NCBI GenBank assembly: GCA_002382735.1
Contig: DFZN01000057.1
Coordinates: forward strand, 17,606-69,795
From: a bacterium UBP11_UBA4055
Lineage (GTDB): Bacteria; UBA4055
Direction: 5' to 3'
Length of the DNA stretch: 52,190 nucleotides
In this document: in pieces, positions 33,354-44,500 of the stretch
How positions within the stretch are numbered: the stretch's first letter is position 1
How the letters are laid out: every line of letters begins with the position of its first letter
The notes under the pieces: generated by a model
What the model saw: the letters and a program-made list of their open reading frames with translations, nothing else
The model's database searches: none
What the model was told of the DNA's origin: nothing
Position numbers and translations under genes: made by a program

Positions 33354-34661
33354 ATGACGCCTGAAGGTATCGATACAACTCCGCAGCTGCCTAAAGCTTT
33401 TCTTGTCGGGATCTGCCTTGACAACAGAGAATATGAAAACTCGCAGAGATCACTTGATGAGCTTGAGAAACTGGCTCAGACGGCCGAAATAGAAGTCGTT
33501 GAGAAATTCATTCAGAACAGAAAAACGATTGATAAGGCTACTTATGCCGGTAAAGGTTTTTTGGAAGAGATAAAAGCGAAAATGGACATGGCAAATGTCG
33601 ATCTGCTGATCTTTGATAACGAGATAGCTCCGACCCAGGCCAGAAACATAATGAAGCTTCACGGGATAGAAGCGCTTGACAGAACCGAGATAATTCTCGA
33701 CATATTCCATATGCACGCGAAGACAAAGGAAGCAATGCTCGAAGTGAGACTGGCGGAGCTGAAATATCAGCTGCCCAGACTAAAAAAACTCTGGTCACAC
33801 CTGGACAGGGAAAGAGGAGCGTCGGGAAGCGCATCTGGCGCGTCCAGAGGTATGGGTGAAAAGCAGATCGAGGTAGACAGAAGGATCATCAAGGACGAAA
33901 TAAGGCTTCTGACACACGAGCTGGACAGGATAATGACGCAGAAGATCACCCAGAGAAAAAAGAGGGAGAACGCGAAAAAAGTCTGCCTTGTCGGTTATAC
34001 CAATGCGGGAAAATCGTCTCTTTTCAACAGGATCACTGGAGAAAATGTTCTAGTCGAGGACAAACTTTTCGCGACCCTGGACTCTACCGCAAGGTCTGTT
34101 GAAATAGACAAGGGAGACAATGTCGTCATCTCCGATACTGTAGGGTTCATATCGAATCTTCCACACAGCCTGATCGCCTCTTTCAGGGCGACCTTAAAGG
34201 ATGTGATGGACGCCGACCTGCTTCTTCATGTGGTCGATATAGCCGACGATGCCTGCGAAGAACATATAAAAGCTGTCAACAGCGTTCTTAAAGAGATCGG
34301 TGCTGAGAAAATACCTGTTCTTCTCGTCTTCAACAAGATCGACCTGCTTGGCGAATACAGGGTCAGGGAAGAGATATTTTCCGACAAATACGAAGGCTCC
34401 TCGTTCATATCCGCGTTCACGGGTGAAAATACCGGAAACCTGCTCAATTCGGTAAGGGAGAAACTAAACCAGGCGATCAGATGCAGCTTCCTCTTCCCCT
34501 TTGAAGAGCAGAAGATACTGGCCAACATGCATGAGATATCCGAGATATTATCCAAGGATTTTACTGATTACGGTGTTCAGGTTACTGCAGTGATAAGCAG
34601 GGATAATCTTTATAAGGTGAAAGATTTCCTTATTAAAAAGAGTGATGCAACTAAAAAGTAA
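33354..34661 (+). CDS. hflX: Ribosome-associated GTPase HflX
   Basis: Splits stalled 70S ribosomes and works in heat recovery in relatives. 435 residues: N-terminal HflX domain with YAGKGFLEEI and LDRTEIILDIF, helical linker with the Gly-rich loop RERGASGSASGASRGMGEKQ, and the G domain: G1 GYTNAGKSS (214-222), G2 TLDSTARS, G3 DTVGFISNLP, G4 NKIDLL. ATG 33354 follows AAGGA. All motifs intact. Confidence 0.94.
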   Translation: MTPEGIDTTPQLPKAFLVGICLDNREYENSQRSLDELEKLAQTAEIEVVEKFIQNRKTIDKATYAGKGFLEEIKAKMDMANVDLLIFDNEIAPTQARNIMKLHGIEALDRTEIILDIFHMHAKTKEAMLEVRLAELKYQLPRLKKLWSHLDRERGASGSASGASRGMGEKQIEVDRRIIKDEIRLLTHELDRIMTQKITQRKKRENAKKVCLVGYTNAGKSSLFNRITGENVLVEDKLFATLDSTARSVEIDKGDNVVISDTVGFISNLPHSLIASFRATLKDVMDADLLLHVVDIADDACEEHIKAVNSVLKEIGAEKIPVLLVFNKIDLLGEYRVREEIFSDKYEGSSFISAFTGENTGNLLNSVREKLNQAIRCSFLFPFEEQKILANMHEISEILSKDFTDYGVQVTAVISRDNLYKVKDFLIKKSDATKK

Positions 34662-34687
34662 TTTTTCATTCATAATAAATTATTTTC

Positions 34688-34716
34688 TTGCTTAAATCAG
34701 TTTTTTTTCATATTTT
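34688..34716 (+). promoter_or_regulatory. Possible promoter of the helicase-SWIM-purQ operon
   Basis: TTGCTT (34688-34693), 17 bp, TATTTT (34711-34716), 33 bases before ATG 34750, in an 88-bp gap after hflX. Confidence 0.4.
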
Positions 34717-34749
34717 CTGAACTTTGCTGTTATTTTAGCGGGTTCTTGA

Positions 34750-37656
34750 ATGGAAGGCATGCGCAGATACATATTTCATTGTGATTACAGGTATTCACTC
34801 AGCAGGGATTGCCTTCTTGTATGGATAGAGATCTGCGATTTTGAAAAAGGCGCGGATAAATTCGCGACCAAAGAAGATATAAAAGATCTCTTTTTCAGAA
34901 AGAACATACCTTTTTCAGATACTGTGAGCGCTGATTTTTACATTCCCCACCAGGAGAATACAAGGATACTCAGTTCGGTCGAATCCACTCACCCTGATCT
35001 TGTAATCGAAAAAGACAAGGTCGAGTACTACAAAAAATATATTGACTGCGCTCTTATACCTTTCTATGAATTCAACTATTTTGTCAAGGCTCTGAAAGGC
35101 GTGGGCGGACATTCGCTCTCACATTCATTCAAATACTACAATAAATTCCAAAAATTCGTCAGACATCTGATCGAAAAGAAATACTACATACCGGGTTTCT
35201 ATCCTCAGGGCGAGGAGTATGAATTCACATACTTTCCGTTCTATACGAAAGCTGTCAGAGACCACCTTTCGGTTTTTTACGACAATCTGCCTGTTATATC
35301 CGTTTACGGAAAAGGCATAATCGAAGACAAGTTCTCCTTTGTGAACAACATGCTTATGTCATGTCTGAATTCTCTGATCGATTACCTCATGACAAAGGGC
35401 GATGCCCAAGATTTTGCGGACAAGGCTCTGAGGGCCAGCAGCATAGCTCATCTGGTGATCAAGAACAGCGGAATTAGGATCTGCTGCTTCAATTTTGAGG
35501 AATGGAAATGCTGGTCCGAGAGAATAGCTTCAAAAAAACAGTTCGTTCTTGCTTGTGACAGATCTGATGAGGGCGACTGGAAGATCAATTTCGGAGTAGA
35601 GACTGAAAAAGGAGTGATCTTCGCCGCGGAAATCTACGGGTCGGAAGATGATGAGATAAAAACCTTTTTCCTTCTGGAGCTTGTCAGATCTGCTCAGTTC
35701 TCGGATCCTGTTAGAAAAGCCCTTCTCTCCCCTGTCCCGACCCACATCGTTCTCAGCGAAGAGGACCTGCTGGAATTTCTAAAATACGATGCAGCCGAAT
35801 TGAGCGACAACAGAATAAAGATATATTACCCGCAGTTCTTCAAGAACATCAGTAAACTGAGGGTGAAGGTGCGTTTCAGAAGCGGGAAGAGTTCGACAGC
35901 CTTCTCAAGGGGGGCTATTTCGAGAGTTGTGCTCGATTTCGAATGGCAGCTTTATGCGGGGGATATCGTGATCGACAAGGAGACGGCCGAAGAGCTTCTG
36001 GAAAGCGGGAGAGAATTCGTCAAGATAGGCGACAACTATATTGAGCTCGACAAACTTGCCCTCAGAAAGATCGTGAAGGACCTGAGAACTGAAGAAGAGA
36101 AATACAAAGACGGCGTCACCTTCTTCGAAGCACTGAATTTCGATCTTCAGGACGAGATCGAGATCGACAAATCGGAGATATTCCGGAACCTGATCGAAAA
36201 TACCGACGGGTCAAAAAAGTTCAAATATCTCAGCGATATCGAAGGATTTAACGGTGTGCTGAGGCCGTATCAGGAAAAGGGCGTGTCTTTTCTGAGCTTT
36301 CTTGACGAACTCGGGTTCGGGGCTATTCTGGCGGACGACATGGGTCTGGGAAAGACGATACAGATGATCGCGCTTTTACTGCACAAGAAAATGCAAAAGA
36401 CCGCACTGATAGTCGCCCCGACAACACTTCTATACAACTGGGAAATGGAGCTGAGAAAATTCTCCCCGACAATAAGAACTTATCTGCATTACGGTGTCAA
36501 CAGACTCAAAGACCTTTCGGAAGTAATACCCAACAACGATGTCATCATCTGCAGTTACGGGATCGTCAAGAGGGACCTGGATGTGCTGCTCCGGTACCGG
36601 TTCTCCTATATTATAATCGACGAGGCCCAGTACATAAAGAATGCGAACAGCGATCAGGCTAAGGCCGTCAAAAAACTGAGAGGAGAGAACAGGTTCGCCC
36701 TTACAGGCACCCCTATAGAGAACAGGCTTATGGAGCTCTGGTCGATAATGGATTTCGTAAATCCGGGTCTGCTTCTCGACGGAAAGTCGTTCTTCAACAA
36801 ATACGAATACCCTATAATGAAGAACGATGATGATCTGAAAAAGCAGCAGCTTCATCAGGTAATAAGCCCTTTCGTTCTCAGAAGGATGAAGACCGACAGG
36901 GATATCATAAAAGACCTGCCCGACAAGCAGGAGATAAAGATATATCTTCCTCTTACAGACGAACAGATACAGCTTTACGATTCCGAGATAAAGAGGATTG
37001 AGAAAGAAATGGACAGTTCGGGCGGCACAATAAACAAGACCAATATGCTGGCGACTATCACTAAGCTCAAACAGATTTGCAACCATCCCGCCAATTACCT
37101 CAAAGACAGCAACGACGACTGCGGGAAGAAAAGATCGGCCAAACTTGACAGTCTTGTCGAGATGGTGAACACGATAGAGCAGGAAGGCAGGAAATCGATA
37201 ATTTTCACTCAGTACATAGAGGCAGGGAAGCTGATCAAAAAGAGGATGTTCAACGATCTCGGTAAAAAAGTACTTTTCTTCCACGGCTCTCTGGATCTTG
37301 AATCAAGAAGGGAAATGATCGAGGAATTCGAGAATGATGAGACGATCCCGGCAATGGTGCTTTCCCTTAAGGCCGGCGGTCTGGGTCTGAACTTAACTAT
37401 GGCGAATTATGTTTTCCACTTTGACAGATGGTGGAATCCGGCCGTTGAGAATCAGGCTGTTGACAGAGTTTACAGGATAGGTCAGAAACTTAACACTTTC
37501 GTATATAAATTCATATCGAAGGGCACGCTTGAAGAAAGGATCGACGAGCTGATAGAGAGCAAAATAAAACTGTCAGACGGGATCATTCCCAAAGGCGACA
37601 GCATAATCTCGGAGCTTACCGACAAAGAGTTCATAAACCTGATCAGGAGGGTATAA
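34750..37656 (+). CDS. SNF2-family (Swi2/Snf2, RapA-like) helicase
   Basis: 968 residues. An unassigned N-terminal half of about 480 residues with no metal-binding motif noted, then the SNF2 ATPase: motif I DDMGLGKT (529-536), Ia VAPTTLLYNWEMEL, motif II D624-E-A-Q627 in place of DEAH, III LTGTPIENRL, and the helicase C lobe with IIFTQY, SLKAGGLGLNLTMA and QAVDRVYRIGQ. Such proteins are DNA translocases that remodel DNA-bound complexes. The start is ATG 34750 (or 34762). Its stop is one base from the start of the SWIM-domain gene, a common pairing in bacteria. Confidence 0.9.
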   Translation: MEGMRRYIFHCDYRYSLSRDCLLVWIEICDFEKGADKFATKEDIKDLFFRKNIPFSDTVSADFYIPHQENTRILSSVESTHPDLVIEKDKVEYYKKYIDCALIPFYEFNYFVKALKGVGGHSLSHSFKYYNKFQKFVRHLIEKKYYIPGFYPQGEEYEFTYFPFYTKAVRDHLSVFYDNLPVISVYGKGIIEDKFSFVNNMLMSCLNSLIDYLMTKGDAQDFADKALRASSIAHLVIKNSGIRICCFNFEEWKCWSERIASKKQFVLACDRSDEGDWKINFGVETEKGVIFAAEIYGSEDDEIKTFFLLELVRSAQFSDPVRKALLSPVPTHIVLSEEDLLEFLKYDAAELSDNRIKIYYPQFFKNISKLRVKVRFRSGKSSTAFSRGAISRVVLDFEWQLYAGDIVIDKETAEELLESGREFVKIGDNYIELDKLALRKIVKDLRTEEEKYKDGVTFFEALNFDLQDEIEIDKSEIFRNLIENTDGSKKFKYLSDIEGFNGVLRPYQEKGVSFLSFLDELGFGAILADDMGLGKTIQMIALLLHKKMQKTALIVAPTTLLYNWEMELRKFSPTIRTYLHYGVNRLKDLSEVIPNNDVIICSYGIVKRDLDVLLRYRFSYIIIDEAQYIKNANSDQAKAVKKLRGENRFALTGTPIENRLMELWSIMDFVNPGLLLDGKSFFNKYEYPIMKNDDDLKKQQLHQVISPFVLRRMKTDRDIIKDLPDKQEIKIYLPLTDEQIQLYDSEIKRIEKEMDSSGGTINKTNMLATITKLKQICNHPANYLKDSNDDCGKKRSAKLDSLVEMVNTIEQEGRKSIIFTQYIEAGKLIKKRMFNDLGKKVLFFHGSLDLESRREMIEEFENDETIPAMVLSLKAGGLGLNLTMANYVFHFDRWWNPAVENQAVDRVYRIGQKLNTFVYKFISKGTLEERIDELIESKIKLSDGIIPKGDSIISELTDKEFINLIRRV

Positions 37657-37657
37657 C

Positions 37658-38428
37658 CTGGAATTCGACAAAAATGTAATATGGTGGTACGATGTTTTTT
37701 ATGACAGGCTGTATAAAGATTCCAACATAACAAAATTCAATCTCGGAAGAAAGCTTTTCAACAAAAGAGCCATCACCCACATGGACATAGACGGGACAGA
37801 TGTGGAAGCTGTAGTGTATGACGGGAAAAAGTATTATTACGACATAAGACTTTCCTTTGCTCCGCTGAATTATACTGATTCCGAAACTATAGGCAAGCTG
37901 TTCAAAGCCGATTCCGGTTTCGCCGCAGACATAGTCAACGGTATGTTCTCCGAGAAATTCTACGAGATCATGAAGGACAGGAGCGTTGATATTTTTCCGT
38001 ACTGGTCAGATCTTAATTACAGATGTTCGTGCAAAAAAACAAAGAAATGCGAACATGTGGCTGCGGTAATTCACAGGATACTGAATGAAATTATTTATGA
38101 GCCGGCTATGCTTTTTACTCTGAGGGGATACAAATGCGACGACATCTTCTCTCTGCTGGCCGGAGATCCTGATTTTAAACTTTCCGAGACAGTTCAGCCG
38201 GAAGAACTTACGATCGGGCATTATTCTGTTAAAAGCCGCAAATTCGATGCCGCAGGTGTTAATCCTCTCATATACTACGGGTCCGAGATCCCCGATCCCG
38301 ATCTGTCGGATATAACCGAATCAAGGATCACGGATTCCAGGATATACCACGGAAAGATCCGGGACGAGTTCTACGGGATATTTGAAAGTCTGACGGAGAT
38401 ACTTAAAACGAATGTAAAGAAATTCTAA
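37658..38428 (+). CDS. SWIM zinc-finger protein, CTG start
   Basis: The first ATG (37781) would cut off 41 residues of clear coding sequence (VIWWYDVFYDRLYKD, KFNLGRKLFNKRAITH) typical of how SWIM proteins begin. The frame is open back to TGA 37640, and the only plausible start is CTG 37658-37660, placed 7 bases after a perfect AGGAGG (37645-37650). The product is 256 residues with the SWIM motif C-S-C-x5-C-E-H in YRCSCKKTKKCEH. SWIM proteins accompany SNF2 helicases and are thought to bind DNA or protein with them. Function otherwise unknown. Confidence 0.82.
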   Translation: MEFDKNVIWWYDVFYDRLYKDSNITKFNLGRKLFNKRAITHMDIDGTDVEAVVYDGKKYYYDIRLSFAPLNYTDSETIGKLFKADSGFAADIVNGMFSEKFYEIMKDRSVDIFPYWSDLNYRCSCKKTKKCEHVAAVIHRILNEIIYEPAMLFTLRGYKCDDIFSLLAGDPDFKLSETVQPEELTIGHYSVKSRKFDAAGVNPLIYYGSEIPDPDLSDITESRITDSRIYHGKIRDEFYGIFESLTEILKTNVKKF

Positions 38429-38446
38429 TATAAGGGCCATTAAAAA

Positions 38447-39226
38447 ATGAAACCTAAAGTGCTCACAATAATCACTGACGGCATAAACTGCAATGTCGAG
38501 ACAGGCAGGGCTTTCGAGCTTGCAGGAGCTGTGAACGAGGAAGTTCATCTTAACTTGCTGCTCGACGGAACGGTCTCGATCCTCGACTACGACATCCTGT
38601 CTTTCTCGGGAGGGTTCTCATACGGAGACGATGTCAAATCGGGAAAAATATTCTCTCTCAAGCTTCTCAAACTCGCAGAAGATATAAAAAAATTCATTTC
38701 CGGAAAGAAACTGATAATCGGGATATGCAACGGTTTTCAGGTCATTACCTCGCTCGGGATAGTGCCTTACGGAACTCTCGGAGAGCCAAAAGTTTCGCTC
38801 TACTGGAACGACAGCGCACATTTTGAGTGCAGATGGGTCGATCTGCTCATACCGGAGGATGTAAATTCGCCGTGGCTGAAAGGACTTAACGGAAAGGTAA
38901 TAAAAGTTCAGGTGGCTCACGCTGAAGGCAGACTCGTTACGGCTACGGAAGAAGAATATTCTGAATTATTTGAGAAGGATCTGGTGGCATTTCAGTACGC
39001 CGATCCGTCAGGCAAACCCACCGAGGCATACCCTTTCAATCCAAACGGTTCACCTAAAGGCGTAGCCGGTCTTGTTGATATTACGGGTCAGGTATTGGGA
39101 ATGATGCCTCATCCGGAAAGAAATGCGGAGCTTTTCCACGATCCCCGTTTCAGGGAACTTGAAAGTGACCGCGAACCCGACGGACTGAAGATATTTAAGA
39201 ATGCAGTCGAGTATTTCAAGGTCTGA
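38447..39226 (+). CDS. purQ: Phosphoribosylformylglycinamidine synthase glutaminase subunit PurQ
   Basis: Supplies ammonia from glutamine for step four of purine synthesis, together with PurL and PurS encoded elsewhere. 259 residues of class I amidotransferase: N-terminal DGINCNVETGRAFELAG, FSGGFSYGDD, nucleophile elbow GICNGFQ, and catalytic His in MPHPERN. The longer C-terminal form resembles the PurQ of several non-Bacillus phyla. Same strand and 18 bp after the SWIM gene. Confidence 0.93.
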   Translation: MKPKVLTIITDGINCNVETGRAFELAGAVNEEVHLNLLLDGTVSILDYDILSFSGGFSYGDDVKSGKIFSLKLLKLAEDIKKFISGKKLIIGICNGFQVITSLGIVPYGTLGEPKVSLYWNDSAHFECRWVDLLIPEDVNSPWLKGLNGKVIKVQVAHAEGRLVTATEEEYSELFEKDLVAFQYADPSGKPTEAYPFNPNGSPKGVAGLVDITGQVLGMMPHPERNAELFHDPRFRELESDREPDGLKIFKNAVEYFKV

Positions 39227-39228
39227 AA

Positions 39229-39870
39229 ATGGATAATTTATCAAAACTGATACGGCTGGAGATCTATGTTCTCAGGAACGATCCTAAGGTAAGAATAAAG
39301 CTGCTGCTCAGCTTCCTCCTTATTATCTATGTGCTTTCTTTCTCCTTTGTTGAATCTGAGGCCAACATCCTCCCGTTCTTCTGGTTCGGTTTTTTCTTCG
39401 CGTCGCCTCTGATAGATTACTGCTTCTATGTGGAGAGGCTTAACAGGCGGTTCCTGCTCCTTTTAGGGAAGGGTTTCACTTTAAGGCAGATAATTACAGC
39501 GAAAAGCCTCCTGATCTTTATTTTAGGTATTATCTCAGGGATACTTTTCACATCAATGGCCCTGCTGCTCAACAACTTGGGGTTTCTCAATGCGGGTCTT
39601 ACAGATAATTTTTTCATTTACCTGACTGTAATTGCGCTTTACAATTATTTCATTATAGTTTTCTCGGGAGTTGTACAGACCAGGTTCGAGATAATCTTTC
39701 CCGTCAGGCTTCTTAACATACTTGGATTTATAATCTTCGTTAATTTTCAGGACAGGATGGCCGAATTCTGGCTTAAATACTTTTACAATGTTCAGATAAC
39801 GGCTTTACTTGCGCTCATAATCCTGACCACATATTTATCCGGGATATTGAACAAAGACAAAATATCATGA
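39229..39870 (+). CDS. Multi-pass membrane protein, ABC-2-permease-like
   Basis: 213 residues with about six membrane helices (near 24-40, 47-62, 90-112, 124-142, 158-172, 186-205). The charged N-terminus KLIRLEIYVLRNDPKVR and the turn LGKGFTLRQIITAKSLL resemble ABC-2 type permease subunits, but no ATPase gene is adjacent. Begins 2 bp after the purQ stop. Function unassigned. Confidence 0.65.
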   Translation: MDNLSKLIRLEIYVLRNDPKVRIKLLLSFLLIIYVLSFSFVESEANILPFFWFGFFFASPLIDYCFYVERLNRRFLLLLGKGFTLRQIITAKSLLIFILGIISGILFTSMALLLNNLGFLNAGLTDNFFIYLTVIALYNYFIIVFSGVVQTRFEIIFPVRLLNILGFIIFVNFQDRMAEFWLKYFYNVQITALLALIILTTYLSGILNKDKIS

Positions 39871-39889
39871 ATAAGGATAGGCTAAAAAA

Positions 39890-41488
39890 ATGACATCCGG
39901 CTTTCTCCCTCTCATATTACTCTACCCGGAAATACATTACAGGTTTAAAAAATTTCCTTTCTCGAAGTATTACAAAAGGCAGCCTGAGATAATATTCGAT
40001 CTTCCATACAAGAGCAGAACAGGTAAATTTCCCGTATTTCTTATCGTGAAAGACGCAGACCTCTTCCCCGTACTTATATGGGAAATAAAATTTACTTTCA
40101 TGTCCGAGGACGGTAAACCGTTCATAAAAACCTATCTCCTTCAGAAAAAATTCAGTTCAGGGATGGATATTCAAATTTTTGAATTTGATATGGGAGAAAC
40201 GAAAGGATTTGTGACGATGATCGCCGAAGCCCGTTTTTACAGCGGAGGTCAGCTGGCCTCCGCATCGAACGACAATTTGAGCAAATACATAAACGAGCTT
40301 GAGATATATCTTAATGACGATGAGGAGCTTTTCGACGGATTTATTCAGGGAGATCTTCATTATCACTCTGACTTTACTTCCGACCAGGTGGAGTTCGGAG
40401 CACCGGCGGAAGCCGCGCGGGTCTGCGCCGCGTGCCTCGGACTTGATTTCTTTGCGCTGACCGATCATTCTTACGATCTTGACGACGAGCCGGACGATTA
40501 TCTGAAGAACGATCCTGAACTAAAGAAATTCTCTGAAATGAAAACAGCCTGCGATGAGCTTTCAGATGACCAGGTGACGATAATACCCGGCGAGGAAGTG
40601 ACGGTCAGGAACGCAAAGAACAGAAATGTGCACATTCTCGCATACGACGCGCCCTTCTTTCACGGTTCCGGCGACAGCGCGGAGAACTGGCTGAGCACGC
40701 GCAGCGAGAACAGTATTGGAGACATAAAGACGGGCGCGGGGGAAAGATCTCTGGTCATGGCGGCGCACCCTTTCACGAAAGTGCCATGGCTCGAATACCT
40801 GCTCGTCAGGCGCGGGAACTGGAGCATTGAGGACATAACCGACAACAATATCACTCACATCCAGATACTTAACGGGGATCATGACGAGGATTTCTTTAAA
40901 AGCATGGCGGCATGGGTCGGATTTCTTCTTAAAGGGCACAGAATATTCATTACGGCAGGAAACGACGCCCACGGGAATTTTAATATATTCAGGCAGGTAA
41001 AGACACCGATGTTCAGCCTGATATCGGCACACAAGCAGTTATTCGGGAAATGCAGGACTGTTGTTTTCTCTGAAAGCTCAAATAAAGAGGACATTATCAA
41101 TTCGGTAAAAAAAGGCGCCGTCTATATAACCGACGGGCCACATCTCCTGTTCACTGTTACCGACGGCGGGAATATTTACGATATCGGTTCTGAATTTCAC
41201 GCGGAAAATGAAAAAATGGAGGCTGAGTTCTTCATCACTTCATCAGCATATTCCGGCCCCATAAAAGGCATAGTGATATACAGAGGTTCGATCCGCGGCT
41301 TTGAAGAGAAGATACTTTATAAGAAGCAGCTGGTGGAGAGAACCTATACTTTCAATGATAAGATCGAGATGGTCAATGACGGAATAGATCATTACATCAG
41401 GATAGAAGTTTATACATCGGTCACTCATGCCAACGGTAAATATTACGAGCACAGGGCGTATTCAAACCCGATCTGGATAAGAAAATAA
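39890..41488 (+). CDS. PHP-domain metal-dependent phosphoesterase-like protein
   Basis: 532 residues. An N-terminal beta-rich region of about 145 residues, then a PHP domain: GDLHYHSDFTSD (H157, H159), FALTDHSYD, IIPGEEVT, HILAYD, VMAAHPF and AGNDAHG supply the usual His/Asp/Glu metal ligands. The C-terminal 130 residues look like a further beta domain. PHP domains hydrolyse phosphoesters with a trinuclear metal centre; the substrate here is unknown. No signal peptide is evident. 19 bp after the membrane protein gene. Confidence 0.8.
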   Translation: MTSGFLPLILLYPEIHYRFKKFPFSKYYKRQPEIIFDLPYKSRTGKFPVFLIVKDADLFPVLIWEIKFTFMSEDGKPFIKTYLLQKKFSSGMDIQIFEFDMGETKGFVTMIAEARFYSGGQLASASNDNLSKYINELEIYLNDDEELFDGFIQGDLHYHSDFTSDQVEFGAPAEAARVCAACLGLDFFALTDHSYDLDDEPDDYLKNDPELKKFSEMKTACDELSDDQVTIIPGEEVTVRNAKNRNVHILAYDAPFFHGSGDSAENWLSTRSENSIGDIKTGAGERSLVMAAHPFTKVPWLEYLLVRRGNWSIEDITDNNITHIQILNGDHDEDFFKSMAAWVGFLLKGHRIFITAGNDAHGNFNIFRQVKTPMFSLISAHKQLFGKCRTVVFSESSNKEDIINSVKKGAVYITDGPHLLFTVTDGGNIYDIGSEFHAENEKMEAEFFITSSAYSGPIKGIVIYRGSIRGFEEKILYKKQLVERTYTFNDKIEMVNDGIDHYIRIEVYTSVTHANGKYYEHRAYSNPIWIRK

Positions 41489-41504
41489 AGGGGAGTCGTT
41501 TTTT

Positions 41505-44500
41505 ATGAAGAAATTTTTTATTTTTGCTTTTATTTTTTTTACGATATTATGCCGTTCACAGTCGGATGAAAGCTCGAACCTTAATTACGGTATGAAGCTG
41601 TATAACGACAGGGTCTATGATGTGGCGATCACTCAGTTCAGATATTTTCTGGAAAGATACCCGTCAAGCGTATCCGCACCTAAAGTCCTGTCCCATCTTG
41701 CGGGAGCATACATCGGTCTCGGAGATGTCGAGAGCGGAATGAAGAGCTATCAGAGGCTTATTCTTGAATACCCGAACTCGGAATACACAGAGCAGGCTAT
41801 TTTTAAAACGGCGGAGATATTGAGCGGAATGAACGAGAAGGTGAAGGCTGCCCGATACTATCTTCAGCTGAAGAACTATTTTCCGGGGTCTGCAAGGGTT
41901 CCCGAAAGTTATTATAAAGCCGTTAAACTGTTCTATGAAACGGGAATTACAGAAGAGGCTGAAGAGAATGCCCTCATGCTGAAAAAGAATTACCCTTCGA
42001 GTGTTTTTTCCGGCAGAGCCCGGCTGATTCTGGCTTCGATCTACGAAAAAGAGAAGCAGACCGCACTCGCGGAAAAGACATATTCGGGCGTGTTCAGCTC
42101 ATCCTCGGACGAGCTCAGATCCGAAGCGGGAACGGAGTATTCTGCTTTTCTGGTCAGGAATAATGACACTGCCTCGGCAAAAAAGATTATGAGGGAAACT
42201 TATTCGTCAGTTTCAAAAAAGGACGCGAATTATTATACCGTGCTGGCCGAATATGCTGAAATCCTTTTGATGTCGGGAGAGCCGGATGAAGCGCTGAAGA
42301 TAATTTCGGAAGAAAAGAACATTCCCGAAGAGAACAGGAAGAAAATGCTGATCCTTATGTCTGACGCTCAGTATTACAAAGGCGATATGAAGTCTGCGGC
42401 TGCTGGGTACGGAGAAGCTCTGCAGATATCGGAAGACCTGACGACCGTGCTTAAAAGGTCGTACGCGCTCGCGGGCGCAAAAGATCATTCCGCCGCAGCT
42501 TCTGAAGCCGACAGGTATTTAAGACAGGTAAAAATAGATGAACATGATGAAACTGAGGTAAGATCGGCTTTTATATTCACGGGCGAGAATTATATTAAGG
42601 CCAAAATGCACGAAGATGCTCTGGCAGTTCTGAGAAGGTATGCCTCCCTCTTCCCTGCCGCGCCTGATGCTCCCAAGGTCGGTTTTATGACCGCGAAAGC
42701 ATATTACGATTCAGAGAATTATGCTCAGGCTTACGAATACCTGAAAAAGCATCAGGAGCTCTACCCCGCGTCGGAATTTGCCGACGATGCCGTTTTCCTT
42801 TCGGCGGAATCCGCCTTCAGGAGCGGCTCGTGGAGAACGGCTCTGGACCGGTACATTTTTCTCAAGAAAAACTACGGCGCTTCGGAATTCGCGGGTCTTG
42901 CGTCTTCCAGGATAGAATTCCTAAACGACCACAAAGTCCGGGAAGACAACCTCAACGACAAACTGGCCGGACTTTCGTCCAGAGCCGTTTTCGAGCCGGA
43001 CAAAGCGCGGCTTGCCGCGGACTGGGCAAAATTTTATTTCTATGACCTGAAGGATTATGTGAAAGCGGGAGATTTTACCTTAAAATACTATGAACTTGCA
43101 GGCGGAAATAATGCGGGTCATGAAATAAAATTTATCGAGGCTGTTTCTGCGCTCAGGATAGAAAAAGCGTCGGATGAAAAATTATCCGCAGCTTACGCAA
43201 TCCTCGGATCAATACTTAAAGACAAGACAGCGCAGAAACAGATCAGATACAAGTCGGCTCATGAGATGCTCAAAACTTCGGACAGGATATTCAAATCGCC
43301 TGACCTGCTGCCCCGGCTGGAGAACATCTCGGCAGAATTCAGTTCTGACGGCCTCGATGACAATGACAACACTCTCGCCTATCTGTATATTTCAAAAAAG
43401 AATAAGATCTCGGACCCCGCACCGGTATTAACTGATATCGACAGGCTCTATATCAATAAAAAGGACGCTTCCACTTATAATGACGCGATGCTGTTAAAGG
43501 CGGAACTGCTAAAAAAAACTAACGAGAACCAAAGATCTAAGGAACTCTATTCGGCTTTAGCTTTATCTGAGCATAAGACACGCTCGAAGTTCATAAGCCT
43601 GACCGCTTTGACAGACGACCCTTCGGCAGCTCCCGAAGAAAGACTTAAATATCTCTCGGTCATAGAAAAGGATTTCCCGTACGCATGGACTGAGAATACA
43701 GTAAAGGAAAGAAGGGCGCAAATATATCTCGCTTCGGGAGAAAAAGAAAAAGCGCTGAACGAATATCTTTCGCTTCAGAAAGAGTCTGAAAAAGGGAATG
43801 TTTTCGGTACTGTTCCCGCAGGCCGCAGGGATTATTCTGCAGAAATCGCGGACATATATTTTGACAAGACCGACTTCAGCAGGGCAGAATCATACTATCT
43901 CAAAGCTCTGTCAGGCTCAGGAGCGGAAAAAGACAGGCAGGCGATACTGGGCAGGCTGTCGGAGGTCTATAAAGCTACAGGCAACAAGGATGCACTTGAG
44001 GCGAACCTGAAGGCCGTAAGCGCGGGATCCGAGGGTGATAAAGGCTACGAGGCCGCTCTGGCTCTCTCCGACCTGGAATTCGAAAGGAACAACATCACCA
44101 AAGCGATATCGATGTATCAGGGAATCTTGAAGAAATACAAGCCTGAGGACGAAAAACCTGTCGAATCGAAGATAATAGTCGCGCAGTTCACAAAAAAATC
44201 GATCACTGAAGGCGACAAACTGCTCGCTGACTTCCGCAAGAAATATAAGGACAGCTACGATAAAGACCTTTACGAGCCTGAATTCTATCTTGCCAAAGCC
44301 AACGGGTTTCTTGCCATGAAGGAATACGACAAGGCGCTTAAAAGCTACCGCGCGCTTTTGAAGGATTACCCGAACAGCATCAGAGTGCCCAAAGCCATGT
44401 ACGGCGAGGCGATCGTGCTGTATAACATCGGCAAAAAGGACGAGGCGTTCGTGATATGGGAGAATATCGCACAAACTTATCCTGATGACGACATTGCGGT

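Noticed and set aside
36430..37284. 284-codon minus-strand ORF inside the SNF2 helicase
   Set aside because: Antisense to conserved helicase motifs, so an artefact of codon composition.
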